Below are positions 43,477 to 52,412 of a stretch of 64,000 nucleotides of DNA, in pieces. The stretch's first letter is position 1; every line of letters starts with the position of its first letter. Below the pieces are notes generated by a model. That model worked only from the letters and a program-made list of their open reading frames with translations. It had not been told where the DNA came from and searched no databases. Where the stretch lies: positions 28,213 to 92,212 of the forward strand of contig CAZTYF010000007.1 of assembly GCA_964617455.1 (NCBI GenBank), written 5' to 3'. A program made the position numbers and the translations under genes. Source of the DNA: Monoglobus sp964617455 (GTDB taxonomy: Bacteria > Bacillota > Clostridia > Monoglobales > Monoglobaceae).

Positions 43477-43545
43477 CTTTGTATAAAATTAATAATATTA
43501 CAGAAAAACAAACTGTTCATCTCATCTTCGAAAGGAGCGATTAAT

Positions 43546-44772
43546 TTGATTAAAGGAAATGTTGTAGTCGGCCAGTCCGGAGGACCTACTTCGGTTATCA
43601 ACTCAAGCCTTGTGGGGGTTTTCAAAGCCGCCAAGGATGCCGGTGTTGAAAAAATTTACGGTATGCGCAACGGTATTGAGGGCTTTATGAATAAAAAGGT
43701 GATAGATCTGTCCGATTATGTTAAAAACGAGTTGGATATTGAGCTGCTCAAAAGAACCCCTTCCTCGTTTCTCGGTACCTGCCGCTTTAAGCTGCCCAGT
43801 GTTGAGGAGAGCGAGTCCACTTACAGCCTTCTGTTTAACAATATGAACGAGCTCAATATCAAATACTTCTTCTACATCGGCGGAAACGACTCTATGGATA
43901 CCATTAAAAAGCTCTCGAGTTATGCAAAGGAAATAGGCAGCGATATCAGATTTATGGGCGTTCCCAAAACCATAGATAATGACTTGGCGGTGACGGACCA
44001 CACGCCGGGCTATGGCAGTGCGGCAAAATACATAGGCTCTGCCATGAAGGAAATTATTCGGGACGTTAACACCTATCCCACGGAGTCCGTAACAATCGTT
44101 GAAATTATGGGCAGAAATGCCGGTTGGCTCACTGCCGCAGCCGCTCTTTCAAAAGCGGAGGATTGCTGCGGACCGGATCTTATCTATCTGCCGGAGGTTG
44201 TTTTTGACTATGACAAATTCATCTCGAAAATAAAAGAGGTGAAAGAAAATAAAACGGCGGTTGTTGTGGCCGTTTCCGAGGGAATCAAATTGGCCAACGG
44301 GAAATATGTATGCGAGGACAATAAGCAGGCTACTTTTGAGGATTCCTTCGGCCACAAATCTCTTGGCGGCACGGCTCTATATTTGGCAGACTTGGTGGGA
44401 GCAAGGCTCGGAATCAAATCAAGAGGTATAGTTTTCAGCACCCTTCAGCGCTGCGCCTCTCACATTGTTTCCAGACGAGACATCACCGAGGCCTTTATGG
44501 CAGGCAGCGAGGCTGCCCAGGCTGCTTTTAACGGTGAGACGGGCAAGATGATAATCTTCACCAGAACCTCCAATGAACCCTACAATATAACCACCTCCAC
44601 CTATGATGTTGACAAAATTGCAAATGTGGAAAAATTGGTTCCGGATGAATGGATAATAAACGACGGTACCTATGTATCCGACGAATTTATCGCTTATTGC
44701 CGTCCCCTTATCATCGGAGAACTTATTCCCTTTATGGTCGACGGCCTTCCGAGACATCTCTATCTTGATTAA
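43546..44772 (+). CDS. pfp: Pyrophosphate-type 6-phosphofructokinase
   Basis: Phosphorylates fructose-6-phosphate, probably with pyrophosphate, saving ATP in fermenters. 408 residues from TTG 43546 (AAAGGAG upstream). GQSGGPTSVINSSLVG opens the donor site. GGNDSMDT and PKTIDND replace the GGDGS and GT-DND of ATP enzymes: the Asp after Asn and the Lys are the usual signs of PPi specificity. MGRNAGWLTAAAAL and GITE-like TLQRCASHIVSRRD complete the family pattern. Single gene between a consensus-like promoter and a terminator. Confidence 0.9.
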   Translation: MIKGNVVVGQSGGPTSVINSSLVGVFKAAKDAGVEKIYGMRNGIEGFMNKKVIDLSDYVKNELDIELLKRTPSSFLGTCRFKLPSVEESESTYSLLFNNMNELNIKYFFYIGGNDSMDTIKKLSSYAKEIGSDIRFMGVPKTIDNDLAVTDHTPGYGSAAKYIGSAMKEIIRDVNTYPTESVTIVEIMGRNAGWLTAAAALSKAEDCCGPDLIYLPEVVFDYDKFISKIKEVKENKTAVVVAVSEGIKLANGKYVCEDNKQATFEDSFGHKSLGGTALYLADLVGARLGIKSRGIVFSTLQRCASHIVSRRDITEAFMAGSEAAQAAFNGETGKMIIFTRTSNEPYNITTSTYDVDKIANVEKLVPDEWIINDGTYVSDEFIAYCRPLIIGELIPFMVDGLPRHLYLD

Positions 44773-44795
44773 AATTTATTTCGACAGATCGAAAA

Positions 44796-44824
44796 ACAGA
44801 GCCTCCCAGGAGAGGCTCTGTTTT
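44796..44824 (+). terminator. Terminator of pfp
   Basis: ACAGAGCCT and AGGCTCTGT pair, followed by TTTT. It also lies at the 3' side of the convergent tRNA-Arg. Confidence 0.8.
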
Positions 44825-44828
44825 GTAT

Positions 44829-44905
44829 TGGCGCGCCCGGAGGGATTCGAACCCCCGACCTAACGGTTCGTAGCCGTCCACTCTATCCAGCTGGGCTACG
44901 GGCGC
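44829..44905 (-). tRNA. tRNA-Arg (ACG)
   Basis: Minus strand: acceptor GCGCCCG with CGGGCGC, anticodon loop CTACGAA gives ACG, T arm GGGGG-TTCGAAT-CCCTC, CCA encoded. Confidence 0.95.
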
Positions 44906-45035
44906 ATTTTTACGCAGCTTTGTTATTATATCATTATTTTCGAATTAAATCAAGCGGAATTTATTACAATTCCTTTTTATAAAATTCACAATTTTTTATC
45001 TAATATTAATCTTTTGTTCATTGATTTTTAACAAT

Positions 45036-45051
45036 GATATGATATCATATC
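45036..45051. promoter_or_regulatory. 16-bp palindrome upstream of the small unknown gene
   Basis: GATATGATATCATATC is a perfect inverted repeat. TTGATT (45021) precedes it and TATAAA (45054) follows it, so it may overlap a promoter for the 45122 gene. Operator function is a guess; A/T-rich sequence makes short palindromes common. Confidence 0.35.
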
Positions 45052-45121
45052 GGTATAAAATAAAAGTAAATCTTTTTACTTTAAAAGGTGACAGAAAAAT
45101 ACGAAAAAGAGGTGAAATTTT

Positions 45122-45397
45122 ATGGTTTATGATGTTGAAAGCGGCAATATTACAAAACTCTTGTCTGTCCTCACGGGACAGCGGGAGGAGGATGTGGAAA
45201 AATTGCTTCTGAACGGAATGACTCCGGCCCGGGTCGCCGACCGGTTTGGAAAACTCGATGAGTTTAAAACATTTTTCAAAGTCAATATTATGTCAAAACT
45301 TAAGGCTTTGATTGACCGAAAAGAAATTACCGTTGATGAAGCGTATGAATTTTATAAAAGATTATCGGATGAAAAATTTTCCCTTGTAAATAAATAA
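45122..45397 (+). CDS. Small protein of unknown function
   Basis: 91 residues, no family recognised. ATG 45122 with AGAGGTG upstream. It is charged and helical (GQREEDVEKLLLNGMTPARV, KALIDRKEITVDEAYEFYKR) with no membrane segment or cysteine pair. Eleven bases before the queH start, so probably co-transcribed with it. The first gene of the A/T-rich stretch. Confidence 0.65.
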   Translation: MVYDVESGNITKLLSVLTGQREEDVEKLLLNGMTPARVADRFGKLDEFKTFFKVNIMSKLKALIDRKEITVDEAYEFYKRLSDEKFSLVNK

Positions 45398-45408
45398 GAG
45401 GTATAGAA

Positions 45409-46011
45409 TTGAACAAAATCAACTATCAAAAAGAACTTGAAAAAATACTCAGAGAAAACAAAAGCGGAGATTCCCTTCTGCTTCATAGCTGCTGCGCTCC
45501 CTGCAGCAGCTATGTTTTGAGTTATCTCTGCAACTTCTTTAAAATTACCGTATTTTATTATAATCCAAACATCGGTGATAATAAAGAATATCAAAAGCGT
45601 AAATCTGAACAAATAAGACTCCTCCCACTCCTTTCTTCAAAATATCCCATCGATTTTCTGGATTGTGAATATAATCCGGAGGAATTTTATATGGCAACCA
45701 AAGGCTATGAAACATGTCCCGAGGGGGGAGAGAGGTGTTTTATTTGCTACAAATTACGTCTTGAAAAAACCGCCAAAATTGCAAAAGAGAAAAATTTCGA
45801 CCTTTTTTGCACCACTTTATCCGTAAGTCCATATAAAAACTCCCAAAAAATAAATGAAATCGGTTTGGAGCTTTCCAAAAAATACGGAGTTCCCTTTCTT
45901 CCCTCGGATTTTAAGAAAAAAGAGGGTTACAAGCAATCTATTTTACTCTCGAAAAAATTCAATCTTTACAGGCAAAACTATTGCGGCTGTGAATATTCAA
46001 AAAGAGAATAA
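45409..46011 (+). CDS. queH: Epoxyqueuosine reductase QueH
   Basis: Iron-sulfur enzyme for the last step of queuosine synthesis in tRNA (DUF208 family). 200 residues from TTG 45409 with AAGAGG upstream. Cysteine motifs SCCAPCSSYV near residue 28, CPEGGERCFICYKLRLEKTA near 104 and a terminal NYCGCEYSKRE are diagnostic. No other queuosine genes are in the window. Confidence 0.92.
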   Translation: MNKINYQKELEKILRENKSGDSLLLHSCCAPCSSYVLSYLCNFFKITVFYYNPNIGDNKEYQKRKSEQIRLLPLLSSKYPIDFLDCEYNPEEFYMATKGYETCPEGGERCFICYKLRLEKTAKIAKEKNFDLFCTTLSVSPYKNSQKINEIGLELSKKYGVPFLPSDFKKKEGYKQSILLSKKFNLYRQNYCGCEYSKRE

Positions 46012-46037
46012 AGGCAAACACCGATATTCTCTTTTTT
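45999..46037. terminator. Terminator between queH and serS
   Basis: AAAAGAGAATA and TATTCTCTTTT pair across the queH stop, with T runs on both strands, so it can serve both convergent genes. Confidence 0.75.
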
Positions 46038-46040
46038 GTT

Positions 46041-47312
46041 TTATTTTATTACCGTTTCTCCACCCATATAAGGAATCAAAACTTCGGGTATGGTGACGCT
46101 TCCGTCTTCATTTTGATAATTTTCCAAAATCGCCGCCGTTGTTCTGCCTATAGCAACTCCGCTGCCGTTTAATGTGTGGACAAATTGAGCTTTTTCCTTT
46201 GGTGAATTTTTATATTTTATATTGGCTCTTCGAGCTTGGAAATCCAAACAATTTGAGCAGGAGGAAATTTCCACATATCTTCCGTAGCTGGGCATCCATA
46301 CTTCTATATCATATGTCTTAGCCGAAGAAAATCCCATATCTCCCGTTGAAAGACATACAACCCTGTAGGGAAGTTTCAAACCCTGCAGCACCTTTTCAGC
46401 CTCTTTTGTCATTTCTTCCAATTCGTCAAAGGACGTTTCCGGCTTTGAAAACTTCACCAATTCCACTTTATTGAATTGATGTTGACGGATAAGTCCTCTC
46501 GTATCCCTTCCGGCACTGCCTGCCTCGGCTCTGAAACATGCGGTATATGCGCAATACTTAAGGGGCAGCTTTTCTCCGTCGATTATCTCATCCCTATACA
46601 TATTGGTCACCGGTACTTCTGCCGTGGGAACCAAAAAATAATCACTGTTTAGGACTTTAAATGCGTCTTCCTCAAACTTGGGCAACTGACCCGTGCCTAT
46701 CATACTGTTTCTGTGAACCATAAACGGTGTAAAAACTTCTTCATATCCGTTTTTTCCGTGAGTATCAAGATAGTAGTTAATAATAGCCCTTTCAAGTTTG
46801 GCACCCATTCCCTTATACACGTGAAATCTTGCCCCGGTTATTTTGGCTGCCGTTTCCGGGTCAAGAATTCCGAGGGCTTTTCCCAATTCCCAATGGGCTT
46901 TGGGCTCAAATTCAAACTTTCGCGGCAATGAATATTTTCTCACTTCTTCGTTTTGTTCATCACTCTCTCCGATGGGAACACTTTCATCCGGAATATTCGG
47001 TATAGTGAGCATAACCTTTTTTATTTTCTCATCAATTTCTCTGACTTTTTCATCATCTTTTTTTATCGTATCGGATAATTCTCTCATTCTTTTAAATATT
47101 TCGGTTGTGTCTTTTCCCTCTTTTTTATAAACGGGAATTTTTTTGGACACAGAATTTTGTTCCGCTTTTTTTTGTTCCACATTATATAACAAAGCTCTTC
47201 TTTCGCTGTCAAGAGCAAGCAGTCCGTCTATATCAATATCGGTTGAATTCCTGTTTTTTAAGGCTTCCTTTACTTTTTCGGTCTCATTCCTTATTATTTT
47301 TATATCAATCAT
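46041..47312 (-). CDS. serS: Serine--tRNA ligase
   Basis: Class II aminoacyl-tRNA synthetase. 423 residues: N-terminal antiparallel coiled-coil tRNA-binding arm (about 25-105), then the catalytic domain with GTGQLPKFEEDAF, motif 2 CFRAEAGSAGRDTRGLIRQH and motif 3 SGVAIGRTTAAILENYQ. Last gene of the rsmA-rdgB-soj-parB-orf-serS strand run, 33 bp after the coiled-coil membrane protein. Confidence 0.97.
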   Translation of the reverse strand: MIDIKIIRNETEKVKEALKNRNSTDIDIDGLLALDSERRALLYNVEQKKAEQNSVSKKIPVYKKEGKDTTEIFKRMRELSDTIKKDDEKVREIDEKIKKVMLTIPNIPDESVPIGESDEQNEEVRKYSLPRKFEFEPKAHWELGKALGILDPETAAKITGARFHVYKGMGAKLERAIINYYLDTHGKNGYEEVFTPFMVHRNSMIGTGQLPKFEEDAFKVLNSDYFLVPTAEVPVTNMYRDEIIDGEKLPLKYCAYTACFRAEAGSAGRDTRGLIRQHQFNKVELVKFSKPETSFDELEEMTKEAEKVLQGLKLPYRVVCLSTGDMGFSSAKTYDIEVWMPSYGRYVEISSCSNCLDFQARRANIKYKNSPKEKAQFVHTLNGSGVAIGRTTAAILENYQNEDGSVTIPEVLIPYMGGETVIK

Positions 47313-47345
47313 TTCATTCTCCTTATATTATTTTTAGAATTTCTA

Positions 47346-47783
47346 TTAATCTATATTTAATATTTCGCATAAAGCCGAATAATATGCATTTGCAGTTTCA
47401 TCAAAATTGCTTTTATCCATATTTTTTAATTTGGATATTGCTTCTTCATCTTTTCCCTCTTCCATCAAATTCCATACTTCTGTCATTTGTTTATAATTAT
47501 TTATAACGGCCTCATTTGCCGATATTTTTGCTTCATCTTCCTCTATTTTTTTATTCAAATTGTAATTTTCATCTTTTAGATTTACTACCTCGTTTTGAAT
47601 CGTTTCATTTGCTCTTTGAGTTTCATTTATTTTAGTGTCCAATTCGTTTTCCCTGTTATCGGCCATGGCGGCGAATAAAATGATTATAATGACACTTATT
47701 ATCATTATTACCCCATAAGTTAATATATTTTTATTTTTATCTCCTTTTTTCTTCTCATTTTTTTCTTTTTGATCTTCGCTCAT
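47346..47783 (-). CDS. Membrane-anchored coiled-coil protein of unknown function
   Basis: 145 residues. A charged N-terminus (EDQKEKNEKKKGDKNKN) is followed by one membrane helix (about 22-43), then a long coiled coil (about 45-105, rich in Asn, Glu, Lys) and a short helical tail. No family recognised. Its position between parB and serS on the same strand suggests co-transcription with soj-parB; a link to chromosome segregation is only contextual. Confidence 0.65.
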   Translation of the reverse strand: MSEDQKEKNEKKKGDKNKNILTYGVIMIISVIIIILFAAMADNRENELDTKINETQRANETIQNEVVNLKDENYNLNKKIEEDEAKISANEAVINNYKQMTEVWNLMEEGKDEEAISKLKNMDKSNFDETANAYYSALCEILNID

Positions 47784-47827
47784 TTTTCATCATCTCATTT
47801 CCCTGTAGACTATATACATTCGCGGTC

Positions 47828-48730
47828 TTATACTTTTAATTCAAATAATATTCTCTCAAAATCTTCTTTTGAATAATATTCTATCTCTATTCTTCCTTTG
47901 CCGGCGCTCTCTTTTATTTTTACTTTAGTTCCGAATTTGGATCCCAAAGATGATTCCACATCTTCATAATATTTTTTCATCACTCCGCCGGGTTTATTTT
48001 CCTTTTTCTTGGGTTTATTTTTTTTGAGTTCGGACACCAATTTTTCAACCTGTCTCACATTCAACTTTTTTTCGATAACAATATCCGCAATTTCTTTTTG
48101 TTTTAAAGGATCCTCTATCGCAAGGAGTGCTCTTCCGTGGCCCTGACTCAATTTTTCTTCTATCAAATATTTTTTTACTTCATCACACAGATTATTAAGT
48201 CTCAGAGAATTTGCGACGGCGCTTCGACTCTTTCCGACTTTTTCCGCAACTTCCTCTTGGGTCAAATCAAATGTATCCATAAGATTTTTATATCCTTCCG
48301 CCTCTTCTATGGGATTGAGATTTTCCCTTTGCAGATTCTCAATCAATGCAACTTCCATCGCTGCGGAATTTTCAAGATTTTTAATAATACATGGGATTTC
48401 TTTAAGTCCCGCCATTTTTGCAGCTCTCCATCTTCTCTCTCCGGCCACAATCATATAGGTGGAATTTTCTGTCTTTTTGACTATGATAGGCTGAACAATT
48501 CCGTAATTTTTTATGGAATCGCTCAATACCTCTAACTTTTCCTTGTCAAAATTTTTTCGGGGTTGATTTTTGTTGGGTTCTATATCCCTGATTTTTATAT
48601 TTATAATACTGTTTTCATCAATTTCTTCATTTAAACTTTTGAATATATCTATATTTTCTTCATTTTCATCAAGACTCATATCCGAAAACAGTGCACCTAT
48701 ACCCTTTCCCATTACTTTTCTTGAAGGCAT
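47828..48730 (-). CDS. parB: Chromosome-partitioning protein ParB
   Basis: CTP-dependent clamp that loads at parS sites and recruits SMC. 300 residues. N-terminal MGKGIGALFSD motif (recognised by ParA; an inner start at this Met is possible), then KNQPRKNFDKEKLEVLSDSI, the CTP/arginine box GERRWRAAKMAGL and ENLQRENLNPIEEAEGYKNL, the helix-turn-helix QEEVAEKVGKSRSAVANSL, and a C-terminal dimerisation domain. Directly downstream of soj with a parS-like site in the gap. Confidence 0.95.
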   Translation of the reverse strand: MPSRKVMGKGIGALFSDMSLDENEENIDIFKSLNEEIDENSIINIKIRDIEPNKNQPRKNFDKEKLEVLSDSIKNYGIVQPIIVKKTENSTYMIVAGERRWRAAKMAGLKEIPCIIKNLENSAAMEVALIENLQRENLNPIEEAEGYKNLMDTFDLTQEEVAEKVGKSRSAVANSLRLNNLCDEVKKYLIEEKLSQGHGRALLAIEDPLKQKEIADIVIEKKLNVRQVEKLVSELKKNKPKKKENKPGGVMKKYYEDVESSLGSKFGTKVKIKESAGKGRIEIEYYSKEDFERILFELKV

Positions 48731-48766
48731 TTTGTCACTCCTTATTCTATTTTCTGTTTATTAAAT

Positions 48767-48782
48767 TGTTTCACGTAAAACA
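48767..48782. promoter_or_regulatory. parS-like site between soj and parB
   Basis: TGTTTCACGTAAAACA differs from the canonical parS TGTTTCACGTGAAACA at one base, keeping the central CG. It ends one base before the soj stop. Confidence 0.75.
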
Positions 48783-49547
48783 TTATCTGTTATTTTTTAT
48801 TATTTCATTTGCCAAATCCATATAACTTTTTGCGCCGGTGGAATTTTTTTCATATTTAATCACAGGCATCCCAAAGCTGGGTGCTTCCGAAAGTCTCACA
48901 TTTCGAGGTATAACCGTCTTAAAAACAGTTGATGAAAAATACTTTCTCACTTCATCAACCACTTGGATTGCAAGATTTGTTCTCTTGTCAAACATAGTCA
49001 GGAGAACTCCTTCTATTTTCAATTGTTTATTGATGGTTCTTTTTACGGTTTTTATGGTTTTTGTCAGTTGGGAGAGACCTTCCAAAGCATAATATTCGCA
49101 CTGTATCGGCATAATAACACTGTCGCAGGCCGCAAAAGCATTTAATGTAATAAGGCCCAAGGAGGGGGGGCAGTCAAGAATTATAAAATCGAAATCTTCT
49201 TTGACATCCCCTATCTTATCCTTCAATCTGAATTCTCTTCTTTCCCTGTTTGCAAGCTCTATATCCGCCCCGGCTAAGTTCTTGTCTCCGGGAATCAGAA
49301 AAAGATTTTTATATTCGGTTTTTATTATCGTTTTCTTTATATCTTCATCATTCACAATAAAATCATAACTTGAATACTCATAATCCTTGCTTTCTATTCC
49401 AAGTCCGCTTGTGGCATTGTATTGAGGATCCAAATCAACCAGCAGAACCTTTTTATTTTTTTCTCCCAAACATGCACATAAATTGATTGCCGTGGTGGTT
49501 TTTCCCACTCCGCCTTTTTGATTTGCTATTGCTATAATTTTGCCCAT
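48783..49547 (-). CDS. soj: Chromosome-partitioning ATPase ParA (Soj)
   Basis: Deviant Walker-type ATPase that positions the origin region with ParB. 254 residues: deviant Walker A NQKGGVGKTTTAINL at residue 8, Walker A' DLDPQYNATSGLG, Walker B IILDCPPSLG, and the C-terminal DNA-binding patch VIPRNVRLSEAPSFG. No N-terminal DNA-binding domain, so chromosomal type. parS-like sites flank the gene. Confidence 0.96.
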   Translation of the reverse strand: MGKIIAIANQKGGVGKTTTAINLCACLGEKNKKVLLVDLDPQYNATSGLGIESKDYEYSSYDFIVNDEDIKKTIIKTEYKNLFLIPGDKNLAGADIELANRERREFRLKDKIGDVKEDFDFIILDCPPSLGLITLNAFAACDSVIMPIQCEYYALEGLSQLTKTIKTVKRTINKQLKIEGVLLTMFDKRTNLAIQVVDEVRKYFSSTVFKTVIPRNVRLSEAPSFGMPVIKYEKNSTGAKSYMDLANEIIKNNR

Positions 49548-49616
49548 ACCGGTGTTTCACCTCTTTTATAAAGACATTATATCATATTGATTATATATTT
49601 CAATAGTTTTTTTATT

Positions 49617-49632
49617 TGTTTCATATGAAACA
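49617..49632. promoter_or_regulatory. Degenerate parS-like palindrome upstream of soj
   Basis: TGTTTCATATGAAACA is a perfect 16-bp palindrome equal to parS except for the central CG, which is TA. A further half site (TGTTTCAC at about 49553) precedes the soj start. Loss of the central CG may weaken ParB binding. Confidence 0.5.
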
Positions 49633-50223
49633 TTAATTTTCTAAATAATTCGAGAACTTTTCCAATGCCTTATATCTGTGGCTGATGCTGTTTTTCAATT
49701 CCTCTCCCATTTCCGCAAGAGTCATATCAAATTTTTCATAATAAAATACCGGGTCATATCCGAATCCGGATTTTCCTTTTTGGGACTCTGTTATATATCC
49801 CTCACATTCTCCCCTAAAAAATTTCACATCTTTCGGTGAATTTTCCACCATAGCAATTACACATACGAATTTTGCTTTTCTCTTCTCAAAAGAAACATCT
49901 TTCAGTTCATTCAGTAACTTATTTATATTTTCCTCATTTGTGGCATTTTCTCCGGCAAATCTCGCGGTATGAACTCCGGGCATCCCATTAAGATAATCCA
50001 CACATAATCCGCTGTCGTCGGCAATAACGGGTATATTTAATTTTTCAAACACAGCTATGGCTTTTTTTGCGGCATTTTCCTTAAAAGTATTTCCGTCCTC
50101 GATAATTTCAAAATCATTAAGGCCCATCTCATCCATTGTTTTTATATCATATTCATTTCCGAGGATTTTTTTTATTTCCATAGCTTTATGTTTATTTTTG
50201 CTTGCCAAAACAAAGGTTTTCAT
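49633..50223 (-). CDS. rdgB: XTP/dITP pyrophosphatase
   Basis: House-cleaning enzyme that removes non-canonical purine nucleotides (Ham1/RdgB). 196 residues. LASKNKHKAMEIKKIL at the start, VIADDSGLCVDYLNGMPG (metal site), TARFAG, and GKSGFGYDPVFYYE, MTLAEMGEELKNSISHR are all typical. Starts 17 bp after the rsmA stop, in the same unit. Confidence 0.96.
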   Translation of the reverse strand: MKTFVLASKNKHKAMEIKKILGNEYDIKTMDEMGLNDFEIIEDGNTFKENAAKKAIAVFEKLNIPVIADDSGLCVDYLNGMPGVHTARFAGENATNEENINKLLNELKDVSFEKRKAKFVCVIAMVENSPKDVKFFRGECEGYITESQKGKSGFGYDPVFYYEKFDMTLAEMGEELKNSISHRYKALEKFSNYLEN

Positions 50224-50240
50224 TTTTTCTCCTTTCTGAT

Positions 50241-51104
50241 TTAATCAAACAAATAGTTTGACAGTTCCGCCATTTGACTTACGGTCAGCTTTTCTCCTCT
50301 TATTTTTTTATCAAGTCCCATTTTTTTCAAAATTTCCTCCGTTTCCGTTTTGGATAATTTTATAAAAGGACTGCCCGACAGAGAATTTGCCAATGTTTTC
50401 CTTCTTTGGGAAAAAATCGATTTCACGGTTTTATTAAAATTGTTCATATCTTTTATGGGATATTTCTTTTTTTCCGAAATATCAATTTTAAGAACCTCGG
50501 AACTCACTTTCGGCCGAGGGACAAAGCAGTCGGGAGGCACGGTGCATATAGGTGTTACATCTGCTCTCACATTCACCGCTACGGTTAGAGCGCCGTAATT
50601 TTTGGTTCCGGGTGATGCCATAATCCTGTCTGCCACTTCCTTTTGAACGGTGATTATCATAGATCTGAGCCTTAAGTCACTTTCAAGGAATTTCATTATT
50701 ATAGGTGTGGTTATATAATAGGGAAGATTTGCAACCATAATGAATTCCTCATCACCGAAGTAATCAACGGTCATTTCTCCCAAATTTATTTTCAATATAT
50801 CGTTATTTATAATATAAAAATTTTTAAATTCATTTAAATTATATTTAATAATATCTATAAGGTTTTTATCTATTTCCACTGAGACAACTTTTTTAGAGAT
50901 TTTACATAGCTCATAACTAAGGGTTCCTGCGCCGGGACCTATTTCCAAGACATTTGTATCACTTCTTATATTTGAATTATCGATTATTTTATTCAAAATA
51001 TTCTTATCCGTTAAAAAGTTCTGACCCAAACTTTTTGAAAAATTAAAATCGAATTTTTCAAGGACCTCCATAAGCTCCGATTTGTTATAAAGTTTTTTAT
51101 CCAT
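50241..51104 (-). CDS. rsmA: 16S rRNA adenine-1518/1519 dimethyltransferase
   Basis: KsgA family; dimethylates two adjacent adenines in helix 45 of 16S rRNA. 287 residues. SLGQNFLTDKNILNKII, SAM motif VLEIGPGAGTLSYEL, catalytic ANLPYYITTPII and VPRPKVSSEVLKI are visible. First gene of the minus-strand run rsmA-rdgB-soj-parB-orf-serS. Confidence 0.96.
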   Translation of the reverse strand: MDKKLYNKSELMEVLEKFDFNFSKSLGQNFLTDKNILNKIIDNSNIRSDTNVLEIGPGAGTLSYELCKISKKVVSVEIDKNLIDIIKYNLNEFKNFYIINNDILKINLGEMTVDYFGDEEFIMVANLPYYITTPIIMKFLESDLRLRSMIITVQKEVADRIMASPGTKNYGALTVAVNVRADVTPICTVPPDCFVPRPKVSSEVLKIDISEKKKYPIKDMNNFNKTVKSIFSQRRKTLANSLSGSPFIKLSKTETEEILKKMGLDKKIRGEKLTVSQMAELSNYLFD

Positions 51105-51169
51105 AATTATACCTCATAGTATTTATTATCGGGATTATATCACATAACAGATTCCTATTCAAGCCCCCA

Positions 51170-51600
51170 AAAAATATAACATTACATCCTCGCCTTCTAT
51201 TGCAATCACATAGTCCATAACAATAACAATATCAACAGCATCGGAAGAAAAGTATTAAAAATATAAAAGAGTATGGCAGTGTAAAAGAAAAAATTATATA
51301 TAATATATTATATATATTAATATTATGAGTTGTTGATGCAGTTGAAGAGGCGGTGGAAAATGTATAAAAGATAATTGACATAAGAAAATAACCTATTTTT
51401 AGGAGGTTTATAAAATGTTTGTTAAGTATTTTTAATATTCCCATTTTAAATAGTTAAGATAGGAAAATCCGGTTTTCCACAAAATACAAACGGTTTATAA
51501 ACATCAACAATGTGAATATTAAAAAACCTTGGATGCGAATCCATATATCTTTTATAAGGAAGAGATTGGGAATTATCAACAAAAAATTAAAAACTTTGTC
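51170..51600. other. Highly A/T-rich gap upstream of rsmA
   Basis: About 430 bases with no supported gene. 51290-51330 is almost pure A and T (TATATAATATATTATATATA type). TTTTCCACA (about 51473) and TTATCAACA (about 51574) each differ from the DnaA box TTATCCACA by one base. A short minus frame (51232-51444) looks like a chance frame in A/T-rich DNA. Confidence 0.4.
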
Positions 51601-51607
51601 AAAATGC

Positions 51608-51636
51608 TTGCTTTTTACCGTTATATGTGATATAAT
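51608..51636 (+). promoter_or_regulatory. Promoter of tRNA-Leu
   Basis: TTGCTT (51608-51613), 17 bp, TATAAT (51631-51636); the transcript start lies about 15 bases before the tRNA. Confidence 0.7.
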
Positions 51637-51659
51637 CCGATTGTTGTTAAAAAGAAAAT

Positions 51660-51746
51660 GCCGGTGTGGTGGAATTGGCAGACGCGCTGGACTCAAAATC
51701 CTGTGGTAGAAATACCGTATCGGTTCGACCCCGATCACCGGCACCA
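51660..51746 (+). tRNA. tRNA-Leu (CAA)
   Basis: Acceptor GCCGGTG pairs with CACCGGC; class II long variable arm (TGTGGTAGAAATACCGTAT); anticodon loop CTCAAAA gives CAA; CCA encoded. One T-T mismatch in the anticodon stem. Confidence 0.93.
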
Positions 51747-51758
51747 TATTTTTTTCGA

Positions 51759-51794
51759 AAAAGAAGGCCCGAATATGTGTGGCCTTCTTTTTCA
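51759..51794 (+). terminator. Terminator of tRNA-Leu
   Basis: AAAAGAAGGCC and GGCCTTCTTTT form an eleven-pair stem ending in a T run. Confidence 0.88.
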
Positions 51795-51827
51795 CCGGTA
51801 CTTTGTTTATTTTCTTTAAATTTCGCC

Positions 51828-52202
51828 CTACCACTCGTTTCTGCATTTCGGACAAACCCTCTTTGCAGTATATCCCTGTGAGGTGTTTTTGGGGACACGA
51901 AATTTGGTCTTGCAAACCGGACAGGTGTAGTAATTGTAATTTTTTCGGTCCCGATTGAAAAATTCTTTTATATTTTCGGACATATTGATAAAAAACCGAT
52001 TCTCTTTGGAACGGGCATATTCTTTCTTTGAGAGAAATCTCAATATAAAAAAAAGATAAAATACAAAGGAGAGGCGAATGAGCCAAACCATCCAAAAAAT
52101 ATTTCCCAAAATCGAAAGAACCGTGCCTATAATAAGCAGAGCTATGCCTAACTTGTCAAACCCGTAGCGTCCTTCCATAAAGTTTTTGAACTTTTCAAAC
52201 AT
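51828..52202 (-). CDS. Membrane protein with C-terminal zinc ribbon
   Basis: 124 residues. Two hydrophobic segments (about 20-55) are followed by a charged region and a C-terminal zinc ribbon with two Cys pairs, YTCPVCKTKF and VCPKCRNEW. No specific family or role recognised. Stands alone between tRNA genes. A short helical hydrophilic region (about 60-90) links the two parts. Confidence 0.75.
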   Translation of the reverse strand: MFEKFKNFMEGRYGFDKLGIALLIIGTVLSILGNIFWMVWLIRLSFVFYLFFILRFLSKKEYARSKENRFFINMSENIKEFFNRDRKNYNYYTCPVCKTKFRVPKNTSQGYTAKRVCPKCRNEW

Positions 52203-52337
52203 ACAATCACTTCCCTTATAATCTTTAATTTTTTGAGTGAATTTTAGTGTTATTTAAAGATTAAACCCCACCTTCATCAAAAAAAGCGGGGTTTATATAA
52301 AATGCCTCATGGCCGAAAATAATAAATCGGCCCAATT

Positions 52338-52412
52338 TGGTGATCCGTAGGGGACTCGAACCCCTGTTACCGCCGTGAAAGGGCGATGTCTTAGCCTCTT
52401 GACCAACGGACC
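52338..52412 (-). tRNA. tRNA-Glu (TTC)
   Basis: Minus strand: acceptor GGTCCGT with ACGGATC (one G-T pair), anticodon loop CTTTCAC gives TTC, T arm AGGGG-TTCGAGT-CCCCT, CCA encoded. Confidence 0.94.

Noticed and set aside
51170..51600. A full oriC call for the A/T-rich gap
   Set aside because: Only two imperfect DnaA-box-like sequences and no dnaA or dnaN nearby; kept only as a weak finding.
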